Part shown: positions 8,623 through 17,189 of the stretch, one piece after another
Position numbering within the stretch: the stretch's first letter is position 1
How the letters are laid out: every line of letters begins with the position of its first letter
NCBI RefSeq assembly: GCF_002873335.1
Contig: NZ_MCUW01000010.1
Span: forward strand, 198,640-262,639
Origin: Vibrio sp. 10N.286.49.B1
Lineage (GTDB): Bacteria; Pseudomonadota; Gammaproteobacteria; Enterobacterales; Vibrionaceae
Length of the DNA stretch: 64,000 nucleotides
Direction: 5' to 3'
The notes under the pieces: generated by a model
The model's database searches: none
Told to the model about the DNA's origin: nothing
The model's input: only the letters and a program-made list of their open reading frames with translations
Translations under genes and position numbers: made by a program

Positions 8623-10563
8623 TTAGTTTATTGCAAGTTCTGCCTCAGCGACTTTCTGCTTTTTTACTTTGTTGTATCGCATCTTCTTAAGAGCAATTGC
8701 AACGGCTGCGGTTGTAATAACACCAATCGCCATCGCCACAAGAGCAAGTGCGGGTTTGTTAAAGGCGCCAAGTAAAACAACAATTGGACCACCGTGGGCT
8801 ACGCTACATGTTAGGCCGAAAGTAAAACCAAGCACACATGCGACTGCTGAACCAATCATGTTTGCTGGGATCACGGCAAATGGGTCACGTGCAGCGAATG
8901 GAATGGCACCTTCTGAAATACCTACCATGCCCATAGCGGTTGCTGCTTTAGCATTTTCGACTTCTTCGCGTTCAAAAAGATTCATACGGCTGCCAATGAA
9001 TGCGGCTAGTGCCATACCAAGAGGGGCGACGGGTATGGCGGCAGCTTGTGCCCCCATGAACTGGGTTTGTCCTTCAGCGATGAGGCCAACACTGAATAAG
9101 AAAGCGACTTTACCAAATGGACCACCCATATCAAACCCCTGCATTAATCCAATGACGAGGCCGATAATAATGACGTTGCCAGTCGAAAGGTTGGCAAGCA
9201 CAGTATTCATCGTTTCCATGATACCGGCAATAGGCGCACCAATGATGAAAATAAAGACGGCAGCAATGAACAATGAACCGGCGATCGGAGCGATCATTAT
9301 TGGCACTAGCGGTTGAATCATTTTCGAGTAGTTAAAGCCGACAATCCATTTAACGAAGTAGCCCACAAGAAGGCCTGCGATAATGGCACCGATAAATCCA
9401 GTACCGGCATCAGCGTCATAAAAAGAACCATTGTTTGCTATCCAGCCACCAATTAAACCGGGTGCTAGGCCAGGACGGTCTGCAATTGCATATGCAATAT
9501 ATCCAGCAAGGACTGGGATCATCAAGGTGAAGCCAACAACCCCTACATCGAGAATTTTGTTCCAAAAACTGCCTTCTGGTATTGCGAGCCCGCCAGGTGT
9601 TGCTTCCCCACCGATTGCTAAAGAAATTGCAATCAAGATACCGCCCACAACAACAAATGGGATCATGTGTGAAACACCATTCATTAAATATTTGTACAAA
9701 TCTTGCCCTGAAGCGCTAGAAATGGCTGTATTGGAATCCGCTTTAGCTTGGCCGTCACCCGTGTAAATTGGCGCGTCTAAAGCTTGAGTGATTAACTTGT
9801 CCGCGTCTTTAATCGCTTTTTTCACGCCAGTAATAATGACGCGTTTTCCAGAAAATCGATTGAGGTCGACTTGCTTATCACAGGCTACAACGATGGCATC
9901 TGCTCGGTCGATCTCTTCTTGAGTCGGAATATTTCGCACACCGACCGAACCGTTTGTTTCTACTTTACATTCGTAGCCCATTTCAGCGGCGGCTTTTTCT
10001 ATCCCCTCAGCCGCTAAGTAAGTATGAGCAACGCCAACAGGACAGCCTGTGACACCAATAATGAAGCCTTTCACGGTGTCGCTTTGCGTATCCACCTTTA
10101 GAGAGGTATTCGCATCATTATCTGAGGTGAGAAGCGCGAAGGCTTCTTCGTTTGTTGTTGCTGCTTTTAGCTGCTCTAAAAAGGAGGGCTCAATAATTTT
10201 GGACGAGAGTTTAGCAAGAACCTCGATATGAAAATCGGAGGCGGTTTCTGGAGAGGCAATCATAAAGAATATCTTTGATAGCTCACCGTCCTCAGCACCG
10301 TAATTGATACCTTGTTTACTTACTCCTACAGCAATCGCTGGAGAGGATACGGCTGAACTCTTCGCATGTGGGAGCGCAATACCGTCTTCAAACCCGGTGT
10401 TGCCGGTATTTTCTCGTGCCCATACGTCTTGGACAAATTGGGCTTGGTCAGTAACTTTTCCAGCGTCGACAAGTACATTTGCTAATTCATTAAATACCGA
10501 CTCTTTATCGGTCGCCGTTAAATCAAGCTTGATTAACTGCGTGTTGAGGATCTCTTTCATCAT
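8623..10563 (-). CDS. PTS fructose-type transporter, fused EIIA-EIIB-EIIC
   Basis: A 646-residue fusion with all three EII parts of the fructose/mannitol (Fru) superfamily. EIIA spans about 1-150, with the phosphoryl His66 in ALPHAKSS. EIIB spans about 165-265, with the phospho-Cys174 in GVTGCPVGVAHTY. The multi-pass EIIC spans about 290-635. It takes up a sugar or polyol while phosphorylating it, with phosphate from HPr. Fusions of this order transport fructose or, in MngA, mannosylglycerate; the true substrate here is unknown. It is a single-gene transcript on the minus strand with a palindromic operator 39 bp before the start, also found at the PhyH and GRE promoters. This ties it to the GRE cluster and suggests it imports that pathway's substrate as a phosphate ester. 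Confidence 0.93.
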   Translation of the reverse strand: MMKEILNTQLIKLDLTATDKESVFNELANVLVDAGKVTDQAQFVQDVWARENTGNTGFEDGIALPHAKSSAVSSPAIAVGVSKQGINYGAEDGELSKIFFMIASPETASDFHIEVLAKLSSKIIEPSFLEQLKAATTNEEAFALLTSDNDANTSLKVDTQSDTVKGFIIGVTGCPVGVAHTYLAAEGIEKAAAEMGYECKVETNGSVGVRNIPTQEEIDRADAIVVACDKQVDLNRFSGKRVIITGVKKAIKDADKLITQALDAPIYTGDGQAKADSNTAISSASGQDLYKYLMNGVSHMIPFVVVGGILIAISLAIGGEATPGGLAIPEGSFWNKILDVGVVGFTLMIPVLAGYIAYAIADRPGLAPGLIGGWIANNGSFYDADAGTGFIGAIIAGLLVGYFVKWIVGFNYSKMIQPLVPIMIAPIAGSLFIAAVFIFIIGAPIAGIMETMNTVLANLSTGNVIIIGLVIGLMQGFDMGGPFGKVAFLFSVGLIAEGQTQFMGAQAAAIPVAPLGMALAAFIGSRMNLFEREEVENAKAATAMGMVGISEGAIPFAARDPFAVIPANMIGSAVACVLGFTFGLTCSVAHGGPIVVLLGAFNKPALALVAMAIGVITTAAVAIALKKMRYNKVKKQKVAEAELAIN

Positions 10564-10601
10564 AATGCGGATCTCTTCTATCGTTGTTATGTGTAGGGTT
10601 A

Positions 10602-10615
10602 TATGTATTTACAAA
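10602..10615. promoter_or_regulatory. GntR-type operator copy 1 (PTS promoter)
   Basis: TATGTATTTACAAA matches the palindrome TTTGTATTTACAAA at 13 of 14 positions, 39 bp before the PTS start codon. The same site occurs at 11927 and 13766. A weak FNR-like half site (TTGAT at 10653) lies further upstream. Confidence 0.65.
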
Positions 10616-10766
10616 TTATCATTTATCTTAGAGTGTCTTCCTCTGGTTAAAATTGATTTATGTCATGTTTTTTATATCGCTAAGCCTGTGTATGCTGAAT
10701 TGTGATACGTATAACGAAATATCTAACGTAAAGTATGAGCTTAATCACAATTAAAAATTTGTCATA

Positions 10767-11810
10767 TCAAATGCTAGGCTGTGCAATAGTGAGTAGATAC
10801 GGTAATTTGCGTTCTCCACGCCATTGGCAAATCAATATTTTTTGATCATTGAGAGGAAGTACATCATGGATATGATTAAATAAAGAATCGTATTCTGTTT
10901 GCAAAGACTGTAATTCGCCATCTATGTATATTGCGGGATCTGCACCAATAGTGTGTTGTATTATGCCTAACTCATCGACACTCAATACAAATCCGCTTTT
11001 GTCTTTTCGGTTTGCGTAATTCTCTAAATCGTCGTCACTAACCGTTGGCCCAGACCAACAAATGCCACAAAATAGCAAATGTTCATAAACTACAGCTCGA
11101 CAAGGGTAGGCCCCCGGTAGAGGTATAGAACGTAAGAACTCTCCTTCTAATGAGAAGAACTTTAGTTTCGATTGTTTTCGAGATGACACGACGAGTTGTG
11201 GCGCTTTTCCATGCTTTGTTGGACGGTAATCAAGGGTGATCCCATGAGGGTTAAAAAGAGAATTATCACAAGGGTGATTCAGTGTACCGCCAAAGCTAAA
11301 TTTGTGATCCCCCGCATTATCGAAACAATGGATGAAACTCGCCCCATATCCATCAGCAATATAAATATCGCCATTTGGTGCAACACATGTTTCTGTTGGG
11401 TTATAGGTAAAAGGTGGGTCATAGAGTCCTAATTCAATAGGGTCGGGTAGTTTTCTAATGATGTCACCGTTTAACGAAGTTTGTACGACTTCTCCTCGTC
11501 CTTTTTGGACAATGCCATCGACTTCTACCACGCCAGTTTGAGTGATCAATAAATATTCGATCTCGCCTGACTCATATAGCGTCAAACCATGACAGCCGTT
11601 GTATCCTAAGGTCCAGCTTTGCAGGAAGTCCCCTTGCGCTGAGAAAACAAGAATATTGTTGTCTGGGTGATCAACACTAAGAAATATACGACCATCGCGG
11701 CTTTGTGCCATCTCATGACAGTTCTCGATGTGAATGTAATCGGGAACGTCACACCAATTGGTATCAACAGTATATTGTGTGAGTGGGTTGGTCTCTAAAA
11801 TGCTTTTCAT
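10767..11810 (-). CDS. NHL/SMP-30-like six-bladed beta-propeller protein
   Basis: 347 residues with recurring propeller blades that contain Asp-Gly-x-Ile-Tyr/Phe strands (SRDGRIFLS, APNGDIYIADGYG, NPHGITLDY), typical of NHL/six-bladed propellers. No signal peptide or lipobox is seen, so it should be cytoplasmic. Relatives include lactonases, peptidylamidoglycolate lyase and binding scaffolds. His and Asp residues in HEMAQSRDG, NGCHGLT and NPHGITLD could form a central metal site. It is divergent from the PhyH gene, with a shared 181-bp control region carrying the cluster operator, and lies upstream of the PTS gene on the same strand. Its reaction is unknown; lactone hydrolysis or sugar epimerisation would fit a sugar pathway. 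Confidence 0.7.
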   Translation of the reverse strand: MKSILETNPLTQYTVDTNWCDVPDYIHIENCHEMAQSRDGRIFLSVDHPDNNILVFSAQGDFLQSWTLGYNGCHGLTLYESGEIEYLLITQTGVVEVDGIVQKGRGEVVQTSLNGDIIRKLPDPIELGLYDPPFTYNPTETCVAPNGDIYIADGYGASFIHCFDNAGDHKFSFGGTLNHPCDNSLFNPHGITLDYRPTKHGKAPQLVVSSRKQSKLKFFSLEGEFLRSIPLPGAYPCRAVVYEHLLFCGICWSGPTVSDDDLENYANRKDKSGFVLSVDELGIIQHTIGADPAIYIDGELQSLQTEYDSLFNHIHDVLPLNDQKILICQWRGERKLPYLLTIAQPSI

Positions 11811-11926
11811 GGTTTCCTTTAATGCGCGCTTGGTTAATGTATCAGCGATTACTCATGAGTGATTTTTATGTTCACTCCATTCATTTAACAAATCTATAGC
11901 TTGATTAACATAACGATTTTTTGTAA

Positions 11927-11940
11927 TTTGTAAATACAAA
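11927..11940. promoter_or_regulatory. GntR-type operator copy 2 (PhyH/propeller promoters)
   Basis: TTTGTAAATACAAA, the exact reverse complement of TTTGTATTTACAAA, sits in the divergent control region, 52 bp before the PhyH start and 117 bp before the propeller start. The arms TTTGTA/TACAAA form a perfect dyad around two bases. Confidence 0.7.
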
Positions 11941-11991
11941 AAAATGACTCGAGAGTGAATGGGTCTAATTAAATGAGAACGGAGAAGTGCA

Positions 11992-12780
11992 ATGACCATA
12001 CTGACACCTGAAAAGAAAGTGGCTATCGACGAGCAATTTTCGTTAATCGAGCAATATCAACGTGAAGGATTTGTATTGCAGAAAAAACCCTTGTTTGCAT
12101 CCGAACAGTTCAGCGAGTTACAAGATATATTCGAATCGTTGTTGCTAGAAAGTACAGATGTTCGCGCAGATGAGTTAAATCGTCCGCATTACAATAACCC
12201 GCGTTTATTCAAGTTCTTAACTGCAGAACCGGTGTTGAAGTTGGTTGAATCGATTATTGGACCTAATATTGGGCTTTGGAGCAGCCACTTCATTTGTAAA
12301 GAGCCACTTACAGGTCGAAGAACACCTTGGCACGAAGATTCAAAATATTGGGAAGGTCGAATTGATAGAATGGACAAGCTTGCCACTATTTGGTTGGCTA
12401 TTGATCCGTCTAATCGCCAGAATGGTTGTATGAGGGTGATCCCTGGAACTCATCATAACGAAGATAATTTTGATTATGTCGCCGTCGATAAAGCGACCAA
12501 TACATTTTCGACAGAGTTGCACCATAGATACTTTGATGAAAATGATGCGGTTTACTTTGAATTGGAACCGAATGAATGTTCAGTCCATGATGGTCGCATA
12601 TTTCATGGGGCACTTGCTAATAACAGCTTAACTAGACGATGTGGCTTTACAATGCGATACGTTTCATTAGATTGTAAGATAAATCAAGATCATCCAGACA
12701 ATGAAACGCATCGTTTATACCACGTAAGCGGAGATAACGTTGCTCACAATAAGGTCGTTAAAGTACCCGATTTCAGTTGA
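11992..12780 (+). CDS. PhyH-family Fe(II)/2-oxoglutarate dioxygenase
   Basis: 262 residues with the phytanoyl-CoA dioxygenase fold. The iron-binding set is visible: H114 and D116 in PWHEDS, and H205 in GRIFHGALAN. R216, eleven residues later, is where the family binds the 2-oxoglutarate carboxylate. Members hydroxylate diverse small molecules using O2, so the substrate cannot be inferred. A GGAGA lies just before the ATG. The gene is divergent from the propeller gene and carries the cluster operator. Its need for O2 contrasts with the O2-sensitive GRE in the same regulon; it could serve an aerobic branch of the same substrate's breakdown. It is convergent with the GntR gene. Confidence 0.88.
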   Translation: MTILTPEKKVAIDEQFSLIEQYQREGFVLQKKPLFASEQFSELQDIFESLLLESTDVRADELNRPHYNNPRLFKFLTAEPVLKLVESIIGPNIGLWSSHFICKEPLTGRRTPWHEDSKYWEGRIDRMDKLATIWLAIDPSNRQNGCMRVIPGTHHNEDNFDYVAVDKATNTFSTELHHRYFDENDAVYFELEPNECSVHDGRIFHGALANNSLTRRCGFTMRYVSLDCKINQDHPDNETHRLYHVSGDNVAHNKVVKVPDFS

Positions 12781-12841
12781 TAGACGTTGGCTAGTTGTGA
12801 CTTCAAGCGCAATGATGTAAAGACATTTCTCGCTTAGATGC

Positions 12842-12873
12842 TATAACAATACTGAGTGCTCGGTATTGTTATA
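12842..12873. terminator. Bidirectional hairpin between convergent genes
   Basis: A 15-bp stem, TATAACAATACTGAG against CTCGGTATTGTTATA with one G-T mismatch, lies between the convergent PhyH and GntR genes. No long T tract follows, so efficiency is uncertain. Confidence 0.6.
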
Positions 12874-12889
12874 CATGTCGGTTATAGCG

Positions 12890-13576
12890 TTATCGAATTG
12901 AGACGGTTGTCAGTTCATTTGACGCCAATGTTTCTATTGTGTATTGCGCCAATACTGAATGCAAAAGATAAACGTGGTGGTGAATAGACAAGCATATGTG
13001 CTGTGGCTCCACTCTTAGTAAGAACGCTTCTTTGTCGTTTAATGCCTTACCTGAAATAGTCTTTGCATCATGGCTGATATTCTGTCCCGAATTATGTTCA
13101 ATAAAGTTGAGAACGGAATGCTCGCAATGCGCCTCTGTAAATTCTGGGAACAGATTTACTGGCATCCAGGTCTCTTCTAGAATTGCAGGCTCACCATTGA
13201 TAATACGCATCCGCTTAAAGTGGAAAAGTTCGACGCCAGCATTTAACCGAAACTTATCTGCTAGTGTTTGATTTGACCTTATTTTGTTGAATTCCAAGAC
13301 AATATTTTTAAGTTCAACATCGTTGTTTATCCGCTCAGAGATACTTGTTAGGTTATTGTCTTGATAAAATTCGGGTGGGTTGACGAACATCCCTGACCCT
13401 TGGCGAGAATGTACAAAAGATTCTTGTTTTAGTTTCTCGATTGCTTTTCTTAAAGTTGGACGGCTGACTTCGAATTTATCGGCTAAAGCATGTTCGCCTT
13501 CAAGTTGAGACCACGCAGGGCTTACACCAGTAACAATATCTGATTTGATAGCTTGGTAAACTTCAACGTATTTCAT
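12890..13576 (-). CDS. GntR/HutC-family regulator with UTRA domain
   Basis: 228 residues. An N-terminal winged helix at about 5-70 (ALADKFEVSRPTLRKAIEKL) is followed by a UTRA ligand-binding domain (about 90-225) with the typical FHFKRMRIINGEPAILEET stretch. HutC-type members usually repress transport and catabolic genes and are released by a phosphorylated sugar or other pathway metabolite. ATG at 13576 is preferred because the domain begins at MKYVEVYQAIKSDI and AGGA precedes it; an in-frame ATG 48 bases earlier is less likely. It is divergent from the GRE gene. The palindrome TTTGTATTTACAAA at three promoters of this cluster is the best candidate for its operator (inferred). Confidence 0.9.
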   Translation of the reverse strand: MKYVEVYQAIKSDIVTGVSPAWSQLEGEHALADKFEVSRPTLRKAIEKLKQESFVHSRQGSGMFVNPPEFYQDNNLTSISERINNDVELKNIVLEFNKIRSNQTLADKFRLNAGVELFHFKRMRIINGEPAILEETWMPVNLFPEFTEAHCEHSVLNFIEHNSGQNISHDAKTISGKALNDKEAFLLRVEPQHICLSIHHHVYLLHSVLAQYTIETLASNELTTVSIR

Positions 13577-13729
13577 TTCTACTTTTCCTACTGTTCTAGT
13601 GGCGCTAGCGGGCCGGTTAAACATGTTAAGACATATCGATATAACAATGTGGTTATGCCCAATGTTTTAATGTTTATCTTATCAGAGAATACCACTATGA
13701 ATACAGAGGTTATCAACGTTTGCTGGGAC

Positions 13730-13743
13730 CTGATCAAGATCAT
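13730..13743. promoter_or_regulatory. FNR-like box upstream of the glycyl radical enzyme
   Basis: CTGATCAAGATCAT has the FNR/CRP-family core TGAT-N4-ATCA intact; only the outermost base on each side departs from TTGAT-N4-ATCAA. It lies 87-100 bp before the GRE start. Anaerobic activation would suit an oxygen-sensitive enzyme. Confidence 0.45.
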
Positions 13744-13765
13744 CTTTCTGTAGAGTTTTTGTTTA

Positions 13766-13779
13766 TTTGTATTTACATA
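13766..13779. promoter_or_regulatory. GntR-type operator copy 3 (GRE promoter)
   Basis: TTTGTATTTACATA matches the palindrome at 13 of 14 positions, 51 bp before the GRE ATG and 22 bp downstream of the FNR-like box. Confidence 0.68.
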
Positions 13780-13829
13780 TTTTCAGTGTGGATTTATGGT
13801 TAACGTATAAATTGAACAGGAGTGATACC

Positions 13830-16121
13830 ATGTCATCAAAGATTACTAATAATCCAAGTCAAGTTGATGTAAACAAGAAAATCCCGTGTGAGAAGGGCGT
13901 CGAACATCAACTAAGCATCATGGAATCCTATACTCGAGCCCACCAATCTGAACCAGATATATACTTGCGTGAGGCTAAATGTTTAGCAGAGTTGTATCCT
14001 GTTTTATTTAGACAAATTGAAGCTGACGATTCTGTGATTGGACGTATTGATGCGCTACCAATTGGTTTTGGTAGCGTGACGTCTGTGGGCGGTGTAGGGC
14101 ATTACTGTAATTTCTCCAAGTTAGAAGAACTAAAGCTCGAGTTACCGACCATAATGCACGGTCGTATAGATGCGCTTCTTGAATATTGGGAAAAGCATGA
14201 TACTCGCTCTATTTATTTCAAAGAGACCATTACAGACACGACTCTGGGTAAGTTTGTGGACGTCAACTACCCTGCAATTGCGACTGCTCGCCTGAGTGGA
14301 ATGTATTTGGATTACAATAAGCTCATCGATCTTGGCTTAAACGGCATGAAAGAGTTAAATGCTGATAAACTCAAAACAGCACGAGCTATCAATGATAATA
14401 AGGCTGTTTCATTACATCAGGCGTTTTTGAATTGTCTTGCCATTGTAGAAAATGTTATCGACAAACACGTTGAACTTTGCGCGAAAGAGTTAGCTTCAAC
14501 AGAAGACTTGACGCGCAAGCACCAAATGAATGACTTGATTGACGCGTTGATGCACATTCGGAATAACAAACCCGCGACTTTTTTAGAAGGTATTCAACTT
14601 ACTTGGCTTTACAGTATGTGCTCTGGTGTAGTGAATTATGGCCGAATGGACGACTATCTCGGAGATTTATTGGTTGCAGATCTAGCTGAAAATCGAATCA
14701 CGGAAAGACAGGCAATCAATTATATCCGTTCACACTATCGGTTGATCGAGGCACGTAAAACGACGGTGAATGGTCGTGTTGTTATTGGTGGGCTTGGTCG
14801 AATCAATCCTGAGTCAGCCGATATCTATTGTCGTCTTGCGATTCAAGCGGTTAGAGAGAATAAAGATACTGAGCCTCAATTCACTCTTCGTATCCACAAA
14901 GGCATGAATCAAGATGTTTACCAGGATGCACTCGACGCGATTGGTGAAGGGTTAACCTACCCAATTTTGTACAATGATGATGTGAATGTTCCGGCTGTAA
15001 TGAAATCGATGCAAATTTCAGAGCAAGATGCGCAGCATTATGTTCCTTTTGGATGTGGTGAGTTTGTATTGTCTGGTAAAAGCGTCGGCACCCCAAACAC
15101 GTGTATTAATATCCTTAAGATATTGAATATAGCGCTAGCGGGTGGTGTAGATTTTTGGGATGGGCAAAATAAGGCTGGCGATGCGTTATTACTCGCACCC
15201 AAGGAAGTAAACAGCTTTGATGATGTTATGTCTAACTATAAAATTTTATTGGATTTTTATATTGATATCACCTCGAAAGCACAAGCGTTCTCTTATGAAG
15301 TAATGAACCAACAAGTTGGTTTTTTATTTACCAGTATGCTCACCGACGACTGTATTGGCCGCAGTAAAGCGTTGTTAGATGGCGGGGTTTATAAGTTAGG
15401 TGGTACTAATGAAACCTACGGCAACACCAATGCTTATGACTCTTTGGCAGCGATCAAGAAGGTCATATTTGATGATGGTAAATACAGTTATACCGAACTC
15501 ATTGACGCATTAGAAGTGGATTTTGACGGCTATGATCGTATGAAGTACGACCTTATTCATGCACCAAAATTTGGCAACGATGACGCTTATGTGGATGACA
15601 TAGCCATAGAGATGCACGAATACATTTGTAATGGCATTAAAGACTCCGCTGCAAAGGTTGGTATGGATAGCTATCTAGTGGTTATTATCAATAATCAAGT
15701 CAATACCGAATGGGGCCGAGCGACGAGCGCATCTGCTGACGGGCGTCATAAAGGCGTCTATATGAGTAACGCAAATAACCCGCAAAGTGGGGCTGATAAA
15801 AATGGTCCTACCGCCATGTTGAATTCACTAGCAAAACTGAAAGCGAACGTACATGCGGGATCGGTTCAAAATATGAAGTTCAGTAAAAATATGTATCTCG
15901 GCAAGCGCATGATTATCGAGTCGTTACTTGATGGCTATTTTGATCAGGGCGGGCCTCAAATTATGGTCAGTGTTGTCGGCAAAGGTGAACTTGAAGATGC
16001 TTACCATAACCCTGAGAAGTACCCCAATTTGGTGGTCCGTGTGGGTGGGTTTAGCGCTCGGTTTGTGAACTTGGACAAAGACGTGCAGTTGGAGATACTC
16101 AACCGCACTCTAAATGACTGA
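13830..16121 (+). CDS. Glycyl radical enzyme (PFL-like C-O or C-C lyase)
   Basis: 763 residues, the usual length for a GRE. The glycyl radical loop near the C terminus reads RVGGFSARF, with Gly740 as the radical site. The thiyl-radical loop reads VPFGCGEFVLSG, with Cys409 and Glu411. Cys followed by Glu at +2 is the pattern of the dehydratase/lyase GREs (diol dehydratases, choline lyase, YbiW/PflD), not of pyruvate formate-lyase, which has Cys-Cys. The residue between is Gly; I recall Val or Ile as usual there. The start is set by CAGGAG 7 bases before ATG 13830. The activase follows after an intrinsic terminator. Context (Fru-type PTS, UTRA regulator, Gfo/Idh enzyme) points to a phosphorylated polyol or anhydrosugar substrate, by analogy with E. 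coli PflD. The substrate is inference. Confidence 0.93.
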   Translation: MSSKITNNPSQVDVNKKIPCEKGVEHQLSIMESYTRAHQSEPDIYLREAKCLAELYPVLFRQIEADDSVIGRIDALPIGFGSVTSVGGVGHYCNFSKLEELKLELPTIMHGRIDALLEYWEKHDTRSIYFKETITDTTLGKFVDVNYPAIATARLSGMYLDYNKLIDLGLNGMKELNADKLKTARAINDNKAVSLHQAFLNCLAIVENVIDKHVELCAKELASTEDLTRKHQMNDLIDALMHIRNNKPATFLEGIQLTWLYSMCSGVVNYGRMDDYLGDLLVADLAENRITERQAINYIRSHYRLIEARKTTVNGRVVIGGLGRINPESADIYCRLAIQAVRENKDTEPQFTLRIHKGMNQDVYQDALDAIGEGLTYPILYNDDVNVPAVMKSMQISEQDAQHYVPFGCGEFVLSGKSVGTPNTCINILKILNIALAGGVDFWDGQNKAGDALLLAPKEVNSFDDVMSNYKILLDFYIDITSKAQAFSYEVMNQQVGFLFTSMLTDDCIGRSKALLDGGVYKLGGTNETYGNTNAYDSLAAIKKVIFDDGKYSYTELIDALEVDFDGYDRMKYDLIHAPKFGNDDAYVDDIAIEMHEYICNGIKDSAAKVGMDSYLVVIINNQVNTEWGRATSASADGRHKGVYMSNANNPQSGADKNGPTAMLNSLAKLKANVHAGSVQNMKFSKNMYLGKRMIIESLLDGYFDQGGPQIMVSVVGKGELEDAYHNPEKYPNLVVRVGGFSARFVNLDKDVQLEILNRTLND

Positions 16122-16132
16122 TACCTTTATTT

Positions 16133-16157
16133 GGGCATCTAAATGATGCCCTTTTTT
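16133..16157 (+). terminator. Intrinsic terminator between GRE and activase
   Basis: A 7-bp GC-rich stem GGGCATC/GATGCCC with a 5-nt loop is followed by six T residues. It lies 12 bp past the GRE stop and 26 bp before the activase start. Partial read-through would give far less activase than enzyme. Confidence 0.88.
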
Positions 16158-16182
16158 CTGACGTATACGTTAGGTGCTTTAT

Positions 16183-17121
16183 ATGCAAAATGTGGGTCAA
16201 GCAGTGAATCATGACAGTGTTACAGGGATTGTTTTCGATATCCAAAAATTCAGTGTTAATGATGGGCCTGGCGTACGCACGGCCGTATTCATGAAGGGTT
16301 GTCAGATGAAGTGCGTCTGGTGTCATAACCCTGAATCTTTGAGTAGCAAAAGGCAACTTGCGTTTAGCGAAACAAAGTGTGTAGGTTGCCGAGACTGTGC
16401 ATCGGTGTGCCCGAATGATGTCCATCAATTTGATGATAATGGTCATCACAGCGTCAATTTTGAGCTCTGTAACATGTGCGGCCTTTGTGTTGACGCATGC
16501 ATGCAAGATGCGTTGAAAATTTACGGAAAGTCATTATCGGTCGACGCTGTTTTTCAAGAAGTGATTAAAGATAAAGTGTACTTTGACAAATCAGGAGGGG
16601 GGATAACCCTTTCTGGTGGCGAAGCATTGAAACAATTCGAATTTTGTTTGGCTCTTGCTAAAAAATGTAAAGAAAATGGCGTTCATGTCTGTGTTGAAAC
16701 TAACGGCGCATCCAAAGCGTCTCATTATGAAGCCATCGCACCTTACGTCGATTTATTTTTGTTTGATTACAAGGCAACGGGACATAAATTACATAAAGAA
16801 CTGACCGGGATGACAAGGACGTTAGTCGACGAAAACTTACACAATCTGAATAAACTCGGAGCCCCGGTGATTTTACGTTGTCCTATTATCCCAGGTTATA
16901 ACCTTTCCGATGAGCATTTAAAGGCAATATCATTGCTGAGTGAATCGATGAGCAATATCGTTAAAACTGAGCTACTTCCTTATCATAATTTCGGGAAAGG
17001 AAAGGCAGCAGAGATCGGTCGCCAATATCATGTTGACGCTGCGTTACCAGAAGATGAAGAAATTGCCCAATGGCTAGAAAAAGTGAAAAGTTATGGCGAA
17101 GTTGATGTCACCCTCAGTTAA
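16183..17121 (+). CDS. Glycyl radical enzyme activating enzyme (radical SAM)
   Basis: 312 residues. The radical-SAM cluster motif CX3CX2C is at C40, C44 and C47 (KGCQMKCVWCHNP). It is followed by an inserted ferredoxin-like domain with two 4Fe-4S motifs, CX2CX2CX3C at C66-C76 and C96-C106. The GGE-type SAM motif is present as LSGGEALK. This insert is typical of activases for dehydratase/lyase GREs and absent from pyruvate formate-lyase activase. It abstracts a hydrogen from Gly740 of the upstream enzyme. ATG 16183 follows TTAGG by 8 bases; a GTG at 16174 overlaps that site and is less likely. Confidence 0.94.
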   Translation: MQNVGQAVNHDSVTGIVFDIQKFSVNDGPGVRTAVFMKGCQMKCVWCHNPESLSSKRQLAFSETKCVGCRDCASVCPNDVHQFDDNGHHSVNFELCNMCGLCVDACMQDALKIYGKSLSVDAVFQEVIKDKVYFDKSGGGITLSGGEALKQFEFCLALAKKCKENGVHVCVETNGASKASHYEAIAPYVDLFLFDYKATGHKLHKELTGMTRTLVDENLHNLNKLGAPVILRCPIIPGYNLSDEHLKAISLLSESMSNIVKTELLPYHNFGKGKAAEIGRQYHVDAALPEDEEIAQWLEKVKSYGEVDVTLS

Positions 17122-17189
17122 AACCACGCACTCGCGGTACAGTAGGCATTAAAAAACATCAATCGTTTACGAGATTAGGAGTCGATAGC

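Noticed and set aside
9691..9700. TTTGTACAAA palindrome resembling the GRE operator
   Set aside because: It lies inside the PTS coding sequence, lacks the two central bases of the motif and is explained by codons.
8669..9766. Long plus-strand open frames opposite the PTS gene
   Set aside because: They are opposite a clear EIIABC gene and have biased composition from its codons; no domain or ribosome binding site.
10653..10666. FNR-like site upstream of the PTS gene
   Set aside because: Only the first half (TTGAT) matches; the second half is GTCAT, too weak to list as a site.
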